Shown one piece after another: positions 7,557 through 17,564 of a DNA stretch of 38,490 bases. Origin of the DNA: Muribaculaceae bacterium (GTDB taxonomy: Bacteria > Bacteroidota > Bacteroidia > Bacteroidales > Muribaculaceae); contig JAFZKD010000047.1 in the NCBI GenBank assembly GCA_017553785.1, forward strand, positions 1 through 38,490, written 5' to 3'. Made by a program: the position numbers and the translations under genes. The stretch's first letter is position 1, and every line of letters begins with the position of its first letter. The notes under the pieces are model-generated. The model saw nothing but the letters and a program-made list of their open reading frames with translations, was not told the DNA's origin and did not search any database.

Positions 7557-8909
7557 ATGCACAAGCATATTTTCAAGATTTGCCTGATAGCAACTCTTGT
7601 CTTTACAGCTATGCCTGCCATTGGTCAAACCGACAATGACAGCAGCGTTGTCAAGCATAACGAACTGAACATAGACCTGCAATTCCTGGCTCGTGGCGAG
7701 TCCCGCTACGGCGGATTGCCGGATGAGAGTGCCGAGGTCGGCGAGTCCGGCGGGTCCCTTCCGGTTGCCAAATCTAACTTTGTTCAAGGCCGTGCCCGCT
7801 TGGCGATTAATTACAAGCGTGATTGGCTTGAAGCCTGTGTCGTTCCCCAGCACACCGGTGTGTGGGGACAGGCGGGCAAAGGCGCATTCAACCTCTATGA
7901 GACCTGGGCGAAACTGACTGCCCGTAACGGACTGTTTGCACAGGTGGGTCGGGTGGCGTTGTCCTATGACGACGAGCGTATCATTGGCTCGGATAACTGG
8001 GCGATGGCTTCCCTGTCCCACGATGTGCTACGGCTGGGCTATGAGGGTCATGGCCACAAGGCTCACGCCATCCTGGCCTACAACCAGAATGCCGATGTCG
8101 CAATCAGCGGAGGTTCATATTATGCGAACGGAGCCCAACCATACAAGACCATGCAGACGTTGTGGTATCACTATGACTTCCAGCGGATTCCATTGGGGAC
8201 TTCGTTGCTGTTCATGAACGTGGGTATGCAAAGCGAGAATTATGATAATCTGAACACCACCTGGTTTCAACATCTATTGGGCACTTATGTTCAGTACCGC
8301 CCAAAACATTGGAACTTTGAGGCTTCTTACTATCACCAGTTCGGAAAGAATGAGATGGCCATGAAGATTGACGCGTGGATGATGAGCACTAAGGCTACTT
8401 TCATGCCCACCCGCAGTTGCGGCTTTATGGCGGGCTATGACTACTTGAGTGGTGACGAGTATTTTGCCGTGCCACCCTCTGGACAGTTAGGCATGGTTCA
8501 GCACAAGGTCCTCAAAGGATTTAGCACAGTTTATGGCTCGCACCACAAGTTTTATGGAGCTATGGACTTTTTCTATGTCAGCACCTATTATGACGGCTTT
8601 ACCCCTGGTTTGCAGAACGCCTATGTGGGCGGTTTTTACCAACCCATGAAAGGTCTGCTCCTCAATGCGTCCTATCACTATCTGGCCATTGCCACCACAC
8701 TTGAAGGGTTGGACCGCACGCTGGGCCATGAGTGGGAGTTTCAAGCCAGCTATGCCCTCGCGCGTGATGTGAGGCTTGCGGCCGGAGCGTCACTCATGTG
8801 GGGAAGCGAAACGATGGATCGGCTCAAGCGCTCAGGTAACGAGAACACCTTGCAATGGGCATGGCTATCGTTGAGCGTCAATCCGCGCATATTTTCGACA
8901 AAATGGTAA
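7557..8909 (+). CDS. Outer-membrane beta-barrel protein (alginate-export/porin-like)
   Basis: This is a predicted 450-aa outer-membrane barrel. The N-terminus MHKHIFKICLIATLVFTAMP, ending AIGQ, is a signal peptide cut near residue 23. The rest alternates aromatic and polar residues with many short amphipathic strands, as in 14-18-strand barrels. The segment YETWAKLTARNGLFAQVGR followed by LSYDDERIIGSDNWA resembles the alginate-export/porin family often found in Bacteroidetes. The last residues (PRIFSTKW) end close to an aromatic, as outer-membrane proteins often do. It lies 15 bases after the STAS gene, so it probably belongs to the same transcript and could be controlled with the partner switch. 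The transported substrate is unknown; export or uptake linked to the next operon is only a guess. Confidence 0.75.
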   Translation: MHKHIFKICLIATLVFTAMPAIGQTDNDSSVVKHNELNIDLQFLARGESRYGGLPDESAEVGESGGSLPVAKSNFVQGRARLAINYKRDWLEACVVPQHTGVWGQAGKGAFNLYETWAKLTARNGLFAQVGRVALSYDDERIIGSDNWAMASLSHDVLRLGYEGHGHKAHAILAYNQNADVAISGGSYYANGAQPYKTMQTLWYHYDFQRIPLGTSLLFMNVGMQSENYDNLNTTWFQHLLGTYVQYRPKHWNFEASYYHQFGKNEMAMKIDAWMMSTKATFMPTRSCGFMAGYDYLSGDEYFAVPPSGQLGMVQHKVLKGFSTVYGSHHKFYGAMDFFYVSTYYDGFTPGLQNAYVGGFYQPMKGLLLNASYHYLAIATTLEGLDRTLGHEWEFQASYALARDVRLAAGASLMWGSETMDRLKRSGNENTLQWAWLSLSVNPRIFSTKW

Positions 8910-8931
8910 TGAGTTTATAGTCCTTAGTTTT

Positions 8932-8939
8932 TATATTTT
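8932..8939 (+). promoter_or_regulatory. Weak -7-like box ahead of the NRPS gene
   Basis: TATATTTT differs from TAnnTTTG only at the final base and lies 33 bases before the NRPS ATG. No clear -33 box is seen. The 63-base gap has no terminator hairpin, so read-through from the barrel-protein gene is equally possible. Confidence 0.3.
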
Positions 8940-8972
8940 TAACGCCTAAAAACCAAAACAATAACAAGTAAT

Positions 8973-11900
8973 ATGAAACTTTCTGCGCCCTTATCAACCT
9001 CCCAAAATGGAATCTATGTGGAATGTGTAAGCCATCGGGGAGAACCATACTATAATCTGCCTTACATTTATGTTCTTGATGGCTCACTGGATAGTCAACG
9101 GCTACTTGATGCTGTAGAAACAGCCTTTAAGGCTCACCCCACACTGTTCACTCGCATCGCACTGAACGATGATGGTGAGCCCCTCCAGACGCTTGACATG
9201 GACAACGAACCCTGGTCACTCGCCATTGAGGAAATCCAGGACATCGAGCAAGAAAAAACTCGCCTAGTGGAGCCCTTTGACATTGACGGTGGACGCCTGT
9301 TCCATCTACATGTGATGCATGATAAAGAACACTTTTACCTCTTCCTTGACTACCATCACATCATCGTGGACGGTACATCGATGCAAATCATGCTGCAAGA
9401 CATCGATAAAGCCTACAATGGCGAGACTATTGCTCCCGAGGAATTGACCCTCATGGAGATGGCCACCGATGAAGCCGCACGGCGGGAGACTTCGGCATTT
9501 GACGAGGGCAAACAGTGGTATGCCCAGAACTTTGACTGCAATGACACATTTACCCAGTTCATGCCCGATATGGAGGAACCGGAGCATAGCGAGGACAGCA
9601 TGCTCAGGACCCTCTCCCTGGACATGAACTGTGTAGAGGATTATTGCAAGCAGAATGGCGTGTTCAAGAGCACGCTGTTCACTACCGCCTATGCTTTCTT
9701 GCTTGCCAAATTCAACAACGAGCAGGAATCGTTGTTCACCACCGTGTATAACGGCAGGTCGGATAAGCGGTTTGCCCGTTCGGTGGGCATGACGGTAAAG
9801 ACCTTGCCCGTCTTTGCCAAGTTCACAGCCGATACCAGTGTGCTGGAACTGCTGCAAAAAGGGCAAGACCAGATGAGCGGCAGCCGCCAGCATGAGGTAT
9901 ATACCTACAGCGATGTGATGACCGACTTGAATCTGCAAAGCAACTCGATGTTCGCATGGCACGGCCAACTGTTTGACAACGAGACAATGGGCGGCAAACC
10001 CATGAAGACCGTGCGCATAGGTAACAGCACGCTAGACGCATCGTTCTACATGAAAGTGTTCATTAAGGACGGAAAATACCAAGCCAAGGCCGAGTACAAC
10101 TCCAACGAGTATTCCCGTGAGTTGATCGGCCAGATTCTTGAAAGTTACGAGGCTATTCTCGAGGGATTTATCAGTCAAGAGTACTTGCGCGACATCGACA
10201 TGGCAACGGCCAATCAAGTGGCAACACTCGACAGTTTCAATCATAACGATGTGGACTATGATGACACCCAGACCATCGTGTCACTGTTCCGCCGTCAAGT
10301 CAAAGCCACGCCCGATGCCGTTGCTGCTGTGTATTTGGAGAAACAATTCACCTATGCCCAGGTGGATGAAATCAGCGACCGTATAGCCGCTTATATCGCT
10401 GGCAAAGGTCTGGGTGCCGAGGATGTTGTATCAGTGCTGATTCCTCGTAGCGAGTGGATGCCCATCGCCTCGCTGGGTGTGTTGAAGGCCGGATGTGCTT
10501 ACCAACCACTCGACCCGAGTTACCCCAAGGAGCGCCTCAACTTCATGATGCAGGATGCCAGAGCCAAGCTACTCATCGCTGACGAGGAATTGCGTCCTAT
10601 CGTTGATGAATACCAGGGTGAGGTACTCTTGACCAAGGACATCATGGGCTTACCTGCCCAACCGGCGCCCCAAGTGGACATCAAGCCCGAGCAGTTGTTC
10701 ATCCTGCTTTACACATCAGGCTCAACAGGCATACCAAAAGGGTGCCAGCTAACTCATGGTAACCTCGTGGCTTTCTGCCACTGGTACCAGCGCTTCTACA
10801 ATCTCAAGCCTGAGCACAATGTGGCTGCTTATGCAAGCTACGGCTTTGATGCCTGCATGATGGACATGTATCCCGCACTGACCTGCGGTGCGACTGTCTT
10901 TATTGTACCCGAGGAACTCCGTTTGGACCTTATCGCTCTGAATGAGTACTTCGAGCAAAACCACATCACGCATTCGTTCATGACTACCCAGGTGGGTTAC
11001 CAGTTCGCCACCAGTATCGAGAACCACTCGCTGCTGTACCTCTCGACAGGCGGCGAAAAATTGGCATCACTCACCCCACCGCAGGGTTACAAGTTCTATA
11101 ACGTATATGGTCCTACCGAGTGCACCATCTTCACCACAACCTATCAGGTGGACAAGAATATGAAGGAAATCCCTATCGGCAAGCCGTTGGACAATATTCG
11201 CCTGTATATCGTTGACCAGCAGGGCCATCGGTTACCTATAGGTGCGGCAGGTGAGTTGTGGGTATCAGGCCCCCAAGTGAGCCGCGGCTATCTGAACCGT
11301 CCCGAGAAGACCACTGAAGTATACATCTCAAATCCGTTCACTACCGATGAGAAATATACCCGCGTCTATCGCACAGGCGACATCGTTCGTTACCTGCCCT
11401 CGGGCGATATTCAGTTTGTGGGACGCCGTGACGGACAAGTGAAGATTCGTGGTTTCCGCATCGAGCTGAAGGAGGTAGAAGGTGTCATCCGCGAGTTCCC
11501 GGGCATCAAGGATGCCACAGTTCAGGCCTTTGACGAGGAGGGCGGCGGCAAGTTCATCGCTGCCTACATCGTGAGCGACAGTCAGATAGACATCGAGGCC
11601 CTGAACAACTTCATTTTGGACCAGAAGCCGCCTTATATGGTGCCTGCTGTGACCATGCAGATTGACGCCATCCCGCTGAACCAGAACCAGAAGGTGAACA
11701 AGCGCGCCTTGCCCAAGCCTGAGAAGAAGGTTACCGCTGTTGAGGAAGCCCACGTGCCCATGAACGTGCTTGAGCAAGAGTTGCACCAGTTAGTTGCTGA
11801 TATCGTCAACAACAAGGACTTCGGTGTCACCACAGTACTGGGATATGCCGGCTTGACCTCTATTTCGGCCATCAAGCTGGCTGTACAGGTCAACAAGCGC

Positions 11901-14900
11901 TATGGCGTGACCCTCGATTCTCGCAGTCTGGTGAAGACTGGTACTATTCAGACCATCGAGAACGAGATCCTCAAGATGATGCTTGCAGGCGGAAACGTGG
12001 AGAAGCAGAATCTCGCGTCTGTTTCCCAAAATGAACGGACCAGCGCACCGTTGTCCTATGCCCAGACGGGTGTCTATTTTGAATGCCTGAAGAATCCCGC
12101 TTCCACAATTTACAACATTCCTTATCTGCTCTCTTATCCTGAGGGTACAGATGCCCAAGACCTTGCCAATGCCGTTAAGCGCGTCGTCGAGTCTCATCCC
12201 GAGTTGAATGTTCACTTCACGACCGAGGGGGACACTATTATGCAAACAACTGAAGAAAGCGTTCCCGTTGAGGTGAACATCACCGAGATGAGCGATGAAC
12301 GTCTCGCCAAATACAAGAACGAGTTTGTGCGTCCCTTCAACCTGCAGAAAGCACCGCTTTACCGCTTTGAGGTAGTGAAAACCCCAGGCGGTGTGAACCT
12401 GCTGATGGATGTTCACCATCTGTTGTTCGACGGAGGCTCGGCCGACTTGCTCATTCGTCAACTCAGTGCTGTCCTCGAGGGCAAGGAGATAGAGAAGGAA
12501 TCTTACAATTATTTGGACTTCGTTGCCGATCAGCAGGCTGCCGAGGAGACAGACACCTTCAAGCAGGCCCAGCAGTTCTTTGCCGAGAAACTGCAGACAT
12601 GCGAGGGTGCCAGCGAAATACCCGCCGATCTGCCCAAGAGTGACGAGCAGGGCTATATTGGTGAGGCCGTATATCCTGCCGACTTTGAAAAGGCGACGGC
12701 TTTCTGCCGCAAGCAGGAGATAACGCCCGCCCACCTGTTCCTTGCCGCTACGGCCTATGTTGTTTCACGCTATACCAACAACCGCGAAGTCTATCTGTGC
12801 ACCGTGAGCAGTGGCCGCAGTAATCTCAAAATTGCAGATACGGTGGGTATGTTTGTCAATACCCTTGCGTTGGGTATGAGCATCGACGATGTGACGGTGG
12901 GAGATTTCCTGAAACAGACCAGCGACACGTTTGACCAGACTTTGCGCCATGAGGACTATCCCTTTGCCCGCATTGCCACTGATTATGGCTTCCGCCCTGC
13001 GATTGCCTATGCCTATCAGGTTGGCGTACTCTCGCAATACACGGTCAACGGAAAGACCATTGGCCAGGAACTCCTGGAACTGAATGTGCCTAAGTTCAAA
13101 ATCAACATCAAGATTGAATCCCGAGGCGTGGTCGTCCAGTATGATGACGCGGTTTATAGTGAGCGTGTGGGACGTGGCCTCGCCGAGAGCATTGTCGCCG
13201 TCGCCAATAGGATGATGGATACGCCACGAGCCAAATTACGCCAGTTGTCTATCGTGAGCGCCAAGCAGGAGGAGGAACTGAGCCACCTGCGCCAGACAGC
13301 GACAGGCGAAGCGCCGTTCACATTCTTCCACGATTGCATCGGCCACTTTGCCCAGACGCAGCCCGACCACGAGGCGCTGGTTGCCATTGACGGTAGATTT
13401 ACCTATAAGGAGATGGACGAGGTGACCACCCGCATCGCTGCTGCCCTGCAGAGCCGTGGCGTGATGGCCCGTGACCGTGTCGCCCTGCTCTTGCCGCGTA
13501 CCAGTCGCCTTGTACTCGCCTTGTTCGGTGTTTTGAAATGTGGCGCTGCTTATATTCCCTGCGATCCCGAGTATCCCTCCGACCGAGTGAAACTTATCCT
13601 TGAGGATAGCGAGGCACGCTATATTATCACCACAGCAGACCGCATGGACAGCGTTCCCGCTGACAAGGCCATCAACGTTGAGGACCTGATTGCCGCTAAT
13701 GAGGAATACCATATTCCCGACATCACTGCCGAGGACCTTGCCTATCTGATTTATACTAGTGGCTCTACGGGCCGTCCTAAGGGCGTGATGCTGCACCACC
13801 TCGGCATCTGCAATTACCTGTACGGCCATCCCGCTAATGTGTTTGCCAACGGAGTGATGACCGATGCCAAGCGCATCATGAGTGTGACCACCATCTCGTT
13901 TGATGCTGCCCTGCAAGACATCGGCACCGCCTTCTTCAACGGCAAGACGCTTGTTGTCGCTACCGAAGAGCAGGCCAATAATCCGCTTGATTTGGCTCGT
14001 CTTATCAATGAGGAACATGTCAACATGGTATCGGGAACGCCGTCACGCTGGATGACGTGGCTCACGAGCGAGGACTTCTGCGACGCCATCAACCGAATCA
14101 ACATCGTGCGTGCCGGTGGTGAGAAATTCTCCGATCAGTTGCTTGAACAGCTTCGCAAGGTCACTAAAGCCCGCATCTTTAACTGTTATGGTCCCACCGA
14201 GATTACAGTGGCGTCGAACAATAAGGAACTGACCGATGCGGCGGTGGTGACTGTGGGCAAGCCCCAGTTGAACGTCGTGGAGTATATCGTGGACCAGGAC
14301 GGCAACGAGTTGCCCGTTGGCGTTGTGGGTGAACTCTACATTGGTGGACGAGGCGTGGCTCATGGCTACAATAACTTGGACGAGATGACGCGCGAGCGTT
14401 TCGTGGACTACCACGGCACACGCATCTACAAGTCAGGTGACTACGCAAAATGGCTGCCTGACGGCGACGTGGTCATTTTGGGCCGCACCGACCACCAGAT
14501 TAAGTTGCGCGGACTGCGCATTGAGTTGGGTGAGATTGAGAACGTGATGCTCAAGGTTGAGGGTCTGAAGAAAGTGGTCATTCTCATCCGCAAGATCAAC
14601 GATAAGGAACACCTCTGCGCTTACTACACGGCTGACCGCGAAATCAAGCCTGAGGATTTGAAGGCAGAGATATCCAAGAGCCTGTCACAGTACATGGTGC
14701 CCACGGCCTACCTGCAACTGAAGGAGATGCCGATGACGCCTAACGGTAAGACCGATGTCAAGGCACTGCCCGAACCCGAGTTGGCAATCAGTTCGGCTTA
14801 TGTAGAGCCTGCCAACGACACCGAGCGAACCTTCTGCGACATCTTTGCTGGCATTCTACAGATGGACAAGGTGGGTGCAACGGACAACTTCTTTGAGTTG

Positions 14901-16223
14901 GGGGGCACCTCGCTCGTCGTAACCCGTGTCATCATCGAGGCCGACAAGGCTGGAATGCATGTTGCCTATGGTGACGTATTTGCTAATCCCACCCCCCGCA
15001 AACTGGCCCGCTTGATTACGGGCGAGAGCGCTAATGCTGCCGATGATGAAATTACCAGATTTGATTACACCGCCATTAATAACCTGCTCGAGCAAAATAC
15101 CCTTGACAACTTCCGTAAAGGTGAACGGCAGCGTTTGGGCAATGTCCTGCTTACGGGTGCAACCGGTTTCTTGGGCATTCACATCCTGCGCGAACTCATC
15201 GACTCTGATGCCGGCAACATCTATTGCCTCGTCCGTGGCAAGAACCCGGAGGCCGCCGAAAGTCGCTTGCGTACCTTGCTGTTCTACTATTTCTCGGATG
15301 CTTTCAAAGACTTGTTCGGCAAGCGTTTGCACATCGTTTTGGGCGACGTGACGAGTGATTTCGGTGAAGGGCTCAAGGTGGACACCGTGTTTAACTGCGC
15401 GGCCATTGTCAAGCACTTCAGTGAGGGTACCGAGATTGAGGATGTGAACATCGGTGGAGCACAGCGATGCGTGGACTACTGTCTCAAGACGGGCGCTAAA
15501 CTTATTCATGTTTCCACTGCAAGTACGCGAGGCCTGTGGGCGGGCGAGATCAAGAACGATATCTTCACCGAGCAACGGCTATACATGGGCCAGTTCCTGG
15601 GTAATAAGTACATCTACTCCAAATTCATGGCCGAGCGACTCATTCTCGATGCTGTGGCAAATAAGGGGCTTAATGCCAAAATTATGCGTGTCGGCAATCT
15701 GGCTGCACGCTCGACCGATGGTGAATTTCAAGCCAATTTCGCTACCAACTCATTCATGGGTCGCATTAAGGTCTATAACATGCTGGGCTGTTGCCCCTAT
15801 AGCGTGCGCAACAAGCAGGTGGAATTCTCGCCCATCAACGAGGTGGCTCACGCCATCGTGCTGCTGAGCTCCACACCCAAGGAGTGCACCGTCTTCCATC
15901 CCTACAACATCCACGGCCAGTTCCTGGGCGACGTGCTGATGGGATTGCTAAGTGTGGGCAATGGTGTGCGCTTTGTGGAGCAGGAAGAGTTCACCGAGGC
16001 CATGGAGAAGGCCAAGGAGGATCCGCAGATGGCCAAACAGATGTCCTCACTGCTGGCCTATCAGGACATGGCTCACGGACAGAAGACGACCGATGTGAAG
16101 CGCGAAAACGACCACACGACACAGGTGCTTTATCGATTAGGATTTGTATGGTCACCCACCTCGTGGGATTATGTGGAGCGAATGCTCACCGCTATCGGTT
16201 CACTCGGTTTCTTTGACATGTAA
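8973..16223 (+). CDS. Two-module NRPS with terminal reductase (C-A-T-C-A-T-R)
   Basis: This is a 2416-aa peptide synthetase that should join two amino acids and release them reductively as an aldehyde. Order: C1 with HHIIVDG (128-134); A1 with YTSGSTGIPKG (from 580), NVYGPTE, YRTGD and NQNQKVNKR; T1 with GLTS and carrier Ser963; C2 with HHLLFDG (1148-1154); A2 with YTSGSTGRPKG (from 1594), NCYGPTE, YKSGD and PNGKTDVKALP; T2 with FFELGGTSL and Ser1980; and a thioester reductase with TGATGFLG (2061-2068) and YIYSK (Tyr2213, Lys2217). All catalytic motifs are intact. There is no epimerase or thioesterase. A C domain before the first A domain suggests N-acylation or acceptance of an external acyl starter. 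Exporter and PPTase genes follow directly. Gut Bacteroides and Clostridia clusters of this kind make dipeptide aldehydes and pyrazinones; the exact product here is not known. Confidence 0.93.
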   Translation: MKLSAPLSTSQNGIYVECVSHRGEPYYNLPYIYVLDGSLDSQRLLDAVETAFKAHPTLFTRIALNDDGEPLQTLDMDNEPWSLAIEEIQDIEQEKTRLVEPFDIDGGRLFHLHVMHDKEHFYLFLDYHHIIVDGTSMQIMLQDIDKAYNGETIAPEELTLMEMATDEAARRETSAFDEGKQWYAQNFDCNDTFTQFMPDMEEPEHSEDSMLRTLSLDMNCVEDYCKQNGVFKSTLFTTAYAFLLAKFNNEQESLFTTVYNGRSDKRFARSVGMTVKTLPVFAKFTADTSVLELLQKGQDQMSGSRQHEVYTYSDVMTDLNLQSNSMFAWHGQLFDNETMGGKPMKTVRIGNSTLDASFYMKVFIKDGKYQAKAEYNSNEYSRELIGQILESYEAILEGFISQEYLRDIDMATANQVATLDSFNHNDVDYDDTQTIVSLFRRQVKATPDAVAAVYLEKQFTYAQVDEISDRIAAYIAGKGLGAEDVVSVLIPRSEWMPIASLGVLKAGCAYQPLDPSYPKERLNFMMQDARAKLLIADEELRPIVDEYQGEVLLTKDIMGLPAQPAPQVDIKPEQLFILLYTSGSTGIPKGCQLTHGNLVAFCHWYQRFYNLKPEHNVAAYASYGFDACMMDMYPALTCGATVFIVPEELRLDLIALNEYFEQNHITHSFMTTQVGYQFATSIENHSLLYLSTGGEKLASLTPPQGYKFYNVYGPTECTIFTTTYQVDKNMKEIPIGKPLDNIRLYIVDQQGHRLPIGAAGELWVSGPQVSRGYLNRPEKTTEVYISNPFTTDEKYTRVYRTGDIVRYLPSGDIQFVGRRDGQVKIRGFRIELKEVEGVIREFPGIKDATVQAFDEEGGGKFIAAYIVSDSQIDIEALNNFILDQKPPYMVPAVTMQIDAIPLNQNQKVNKRALPKPEKKVTAVEEAHVPMNVLEQELHQLVADIVNNKDFGVTTVLGYAGLTSISAIKLAVQVNKRYGVTLDSRSLVKTGTIQTIENEILKMMLAGGNVEKQNLASVSQNERTSAPLSYAQTGVYFECLKNPASTIYNIPYLLSYPEGTDAQDLANAVKRVVESHPELNVHFTTEGDTIMQTTEESVPVEVNITEMSDERLAKYKNEFVRPFNLQKAPLYRFEVVKTPGGVNLLMDVHHLLFDGGSADLLIRQLSAVLEGKEIEKESYNYLDFVADQQAAEETDTFKQAQQFFAEKLQTCEGASEIPADLPKSDEQGYIGEAVYPADFEKATAFCRKQEITPAHLFLAATAYVVSRYTNNREVYLCTVSSGRSNLKIADTVGMFVNTLALGMSIDDVTVGDFLKQTSDTFDQTLRHEDYPFARIATDYGFRPAIAYAYQVGVLSQYTVNGKTIGQELLELNVPKFKINIKIESRGVVVQYDDAVYSERVGRGLAESIVAVANRMMDTPRAKLRQLSIVSAKQEEELSHLRQTATGEAPFTFFHDCIGHFAQTQPDHEALVAIDGRFTYKEMDEVTTRIAAALQSRGVMARDRVALLLPRTSRLVLALFGVLKCGAAYIPCDPEYPSDRVKLILEDSEARYIITTADRMDSVPADKAINVEDLIAANEEYHIPDITAEDLAYLIYTSGSTGRPKGVMLHHLGICNYLYGHPANVFANGVMTDAKRIMSVTTISFDAALQDIGTAFFNGKTLVVATEEQANNPLDLARLINEEHVNMVSGTPSRWMTWLTSEDFCDAINRINIVRAGGEKFSDQLLEQLRKVTKARIFNCYGPTEITVASNNKELTDAAVVTVGKPQLNVVEYIVDQDGNELPVGVVGELYIGGRGVAHGYNNLDEMTRERFVDYHGTRIYKSGDYAKWLPDGDVVILGRTDHQIKLRGLRIELGEIENVMLKVEGLKKVVILIRKINDKEHLCAYYTADREIKPEDLKAEISKSLSQYMVPTAYLQLKEMPMTPNGKTDVKALPEPELAISSAYVEPANDTERTFCDIFAGILQMDKVGATDNFFELGGTSLVVTRVIIEADKAGMHVAYGDVFANPTPRKLARLITGESANAADDEITRFDYTAINNLLEQNTLDNFRKGERQRLGNVLLTGATGFLGIHILRELIDSDAGNIYCLVRGKNPEAAESRLRTLLFYYFSDAFKDLFGKRLHIVLGDVTSDFGEGLKVDTVFNCAAIVKHFSEGTEIEDVNIGGAQRCVDYCLKTGAKLIHVSTASTRGLWAGEIKNDIFTEQRLYMGQFLGNKYIYSKFMAERLILDAVANKGLNAKIMRVGNLAARSTDGEFQANFATNSFMGRIKVYNMLGCCPYSVRNKQVEFSPINEVAHAIVLLSSTPKECTVFHPYNIHGQFLGDVLMGLLSVGNGVRFVEQEEFTEAMEKAKEDPQMAKQMSSLLAYQDMAHGQKTTDVKRENDHTTQVLYRLGFVWSPTSWDYVERMLTAIGSLGFFDM

Positions 16224-16229
16224 TCGACA

Positions 16230-17564
16230 ATGAAACTGCAAGAGCAAGAAAACAATATCACGGCCCAGTTCTACCGTTACCTGTGGGCCTATATTCTGGT
16301 TGCCCTATCAGGCTGCCTGGGCAACGTGGTCGACGGCATCATCGTGGGCAATCTCATCAGCGAGGACGGCGTGAGCGCCATCAACTTGTCCAAACCGATC
16401 AACCAGTTCATCTTCACCCTGCATCTGCTCATCAATGCGGGTGCGGGCATGCTGGTGGCTTATGCGTTGGGGCAGAAAAAAATTGATGATGCGAGGCGTT
16501 TTTTTACACGTGCCTTATCGCTAAGCCTTGGACTGGGACTACTGCTGGCGATTGTCGGCGGACTGATGTTCCCCCACCAGACGGCACGCCTGCTGTGCAG
16601 CAACGAGCAGATCCTGCCCTTGGCACAGGATTACATGCAGGTGCTACTCATCGGCAACCCGGCCTTTATCCTCATGTGGGGTCTTTCGACCATGGTGGGT
16701 GTCGACGGCAGTCCGCGGCTGGTGTCGTTGGCGGTGATCATCGACAATGCGGTGAACCTGTTGCTGGATATCGTGTTCATCCAACTCTTTGGCTGGGGCA
16801 TAACGGGTTCTTCGGCTGCAACGGTGGTGGGGCATCTGGTGGGTATCGCCATCCTGCTTACCCATTGGCGCAAGCCCGAAAACAGGCGTTTGGTGCCTGT
16901 CTTCTCGACCGACGGGCTTGCCGACTCATGGAAACGCATTGTTTCGCAGGGTGCGCCGCTTGCCGTGGCCTCGATCTGCCTGACCATGCTTTTGTTCAGC
17001 GCCAACAGTATCGTGTTGTCCACGACGGGTCGCACGGGTATCTTCGTGTTTGCCCTGTGCATGAACCTCTTGCAGGTCTATAACCTGTTCCTGTCGGGTA
17101 CGTGCCAGACCTTGCAGTCGCTTGGTGCCATCCAGGTGGGCAAGGGCGACAACGAGGGTGTGCGCACGGTCATCAGGCGGGCATTCCGTTTCATTACCAC
17201 GGCCATGATTATCACCTGCCTGCTTGTGTGGATCTTCCCGCAGGGCATCGCACGGCTGTTTGGTTGTGACGAGCCCGACATGCTGACACAGAGCAACCAG
17301 GCCCTGCGCGTGTTTGCGTTGAGTTTCATCCCCTTCTGCTACATCTACGTGCTGATGATTGTCTACAAGCTCTATAGCCATCACCGCATGGCGCTGTTCA
17401 TCTCGTTTGCCCTGTCGCTGACGGTGATTCCCGTGCTGTGGCTCATGGCTCGCGTGCTGCCGCAATTCATCTGGCACAGCTACCTCATCGCCTACCTGAT
17501 CGAGGCAGCCATCATCTTTGCCTTGCACAAGGGGCAGCACATCAGCTTTGAGTTAAAACGGTGA
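16230..17564 (+). CDS. MATE family efflux transporter
   Basis: This 444-aa multidrug and toxin extrusion-type protein has about twelve hydrophobic segments in two halves. The first helices (YLWAYILVALSGCLGNVVDG followed by IIVGNLI) and the loop SAINLSKPINQF are typical of the bacterial MATE fold, and the length is normal. It starts 6 bases after the NRPS stop and overlaps the PPTase start by 4 bases, so it is translationally tied to the biosynthetic operon. It most likely exports the NRPS product or protects the producer from the reactive aldehyde, using an ion gradient. That substrate is inferred from context only. Confidence 0.88.
   Translation: MKLQEQENNITAQFYRYLWAYILVALSGCLGNVVDGIIVGNLISEDGVSAINLSKPINQFIFTLHLLINAGAGMLVAYALGQKKIDDARRFFTRALSLSLGLGLLLAIVGGLMFPHQTARLLCSNEQILPLAQDYMQVLLIGNPAFILMWGLSTMVGVDGSPRLVSLAVIIDNAVNLLLDIVFIQLFGWGITGSSAATVVGHLVGIAILLTHWRKPENRRLVPVFSTDGLADSWKRIVSQGAPLAVASICLTMLLFSANSIVLSTTGRTGIFVFALCMNLLQVYNLFLSGTCQTLQSLGAIQVGKGDNEGVRTVIRRAFRFITTAMIITCLLVWIFPQGIARLFGCDEPDMLTQSNQALRVFALSFIPFCYIYVLMIVYKLYSHHRMALFISFALSLTVIPVLWLMARVLPQFIWHSYLIAYLIEAAIIFALHKGQHISFELKR

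Noticed and set aside
6879-8021. 380-codon open frame on the minus strand opposite the STAS and barrel genes
   Set aside because: It lies opposite three well-supported genes, has no recognisable motif, and its open length follows from the codon bias of the + strand.
11790-12734. 314-codon minus-strand frame within the NRPS gene
   Set aside because: It is the mirror of the T1-C2 region, whose + strand translation has intact catalytic motifs.
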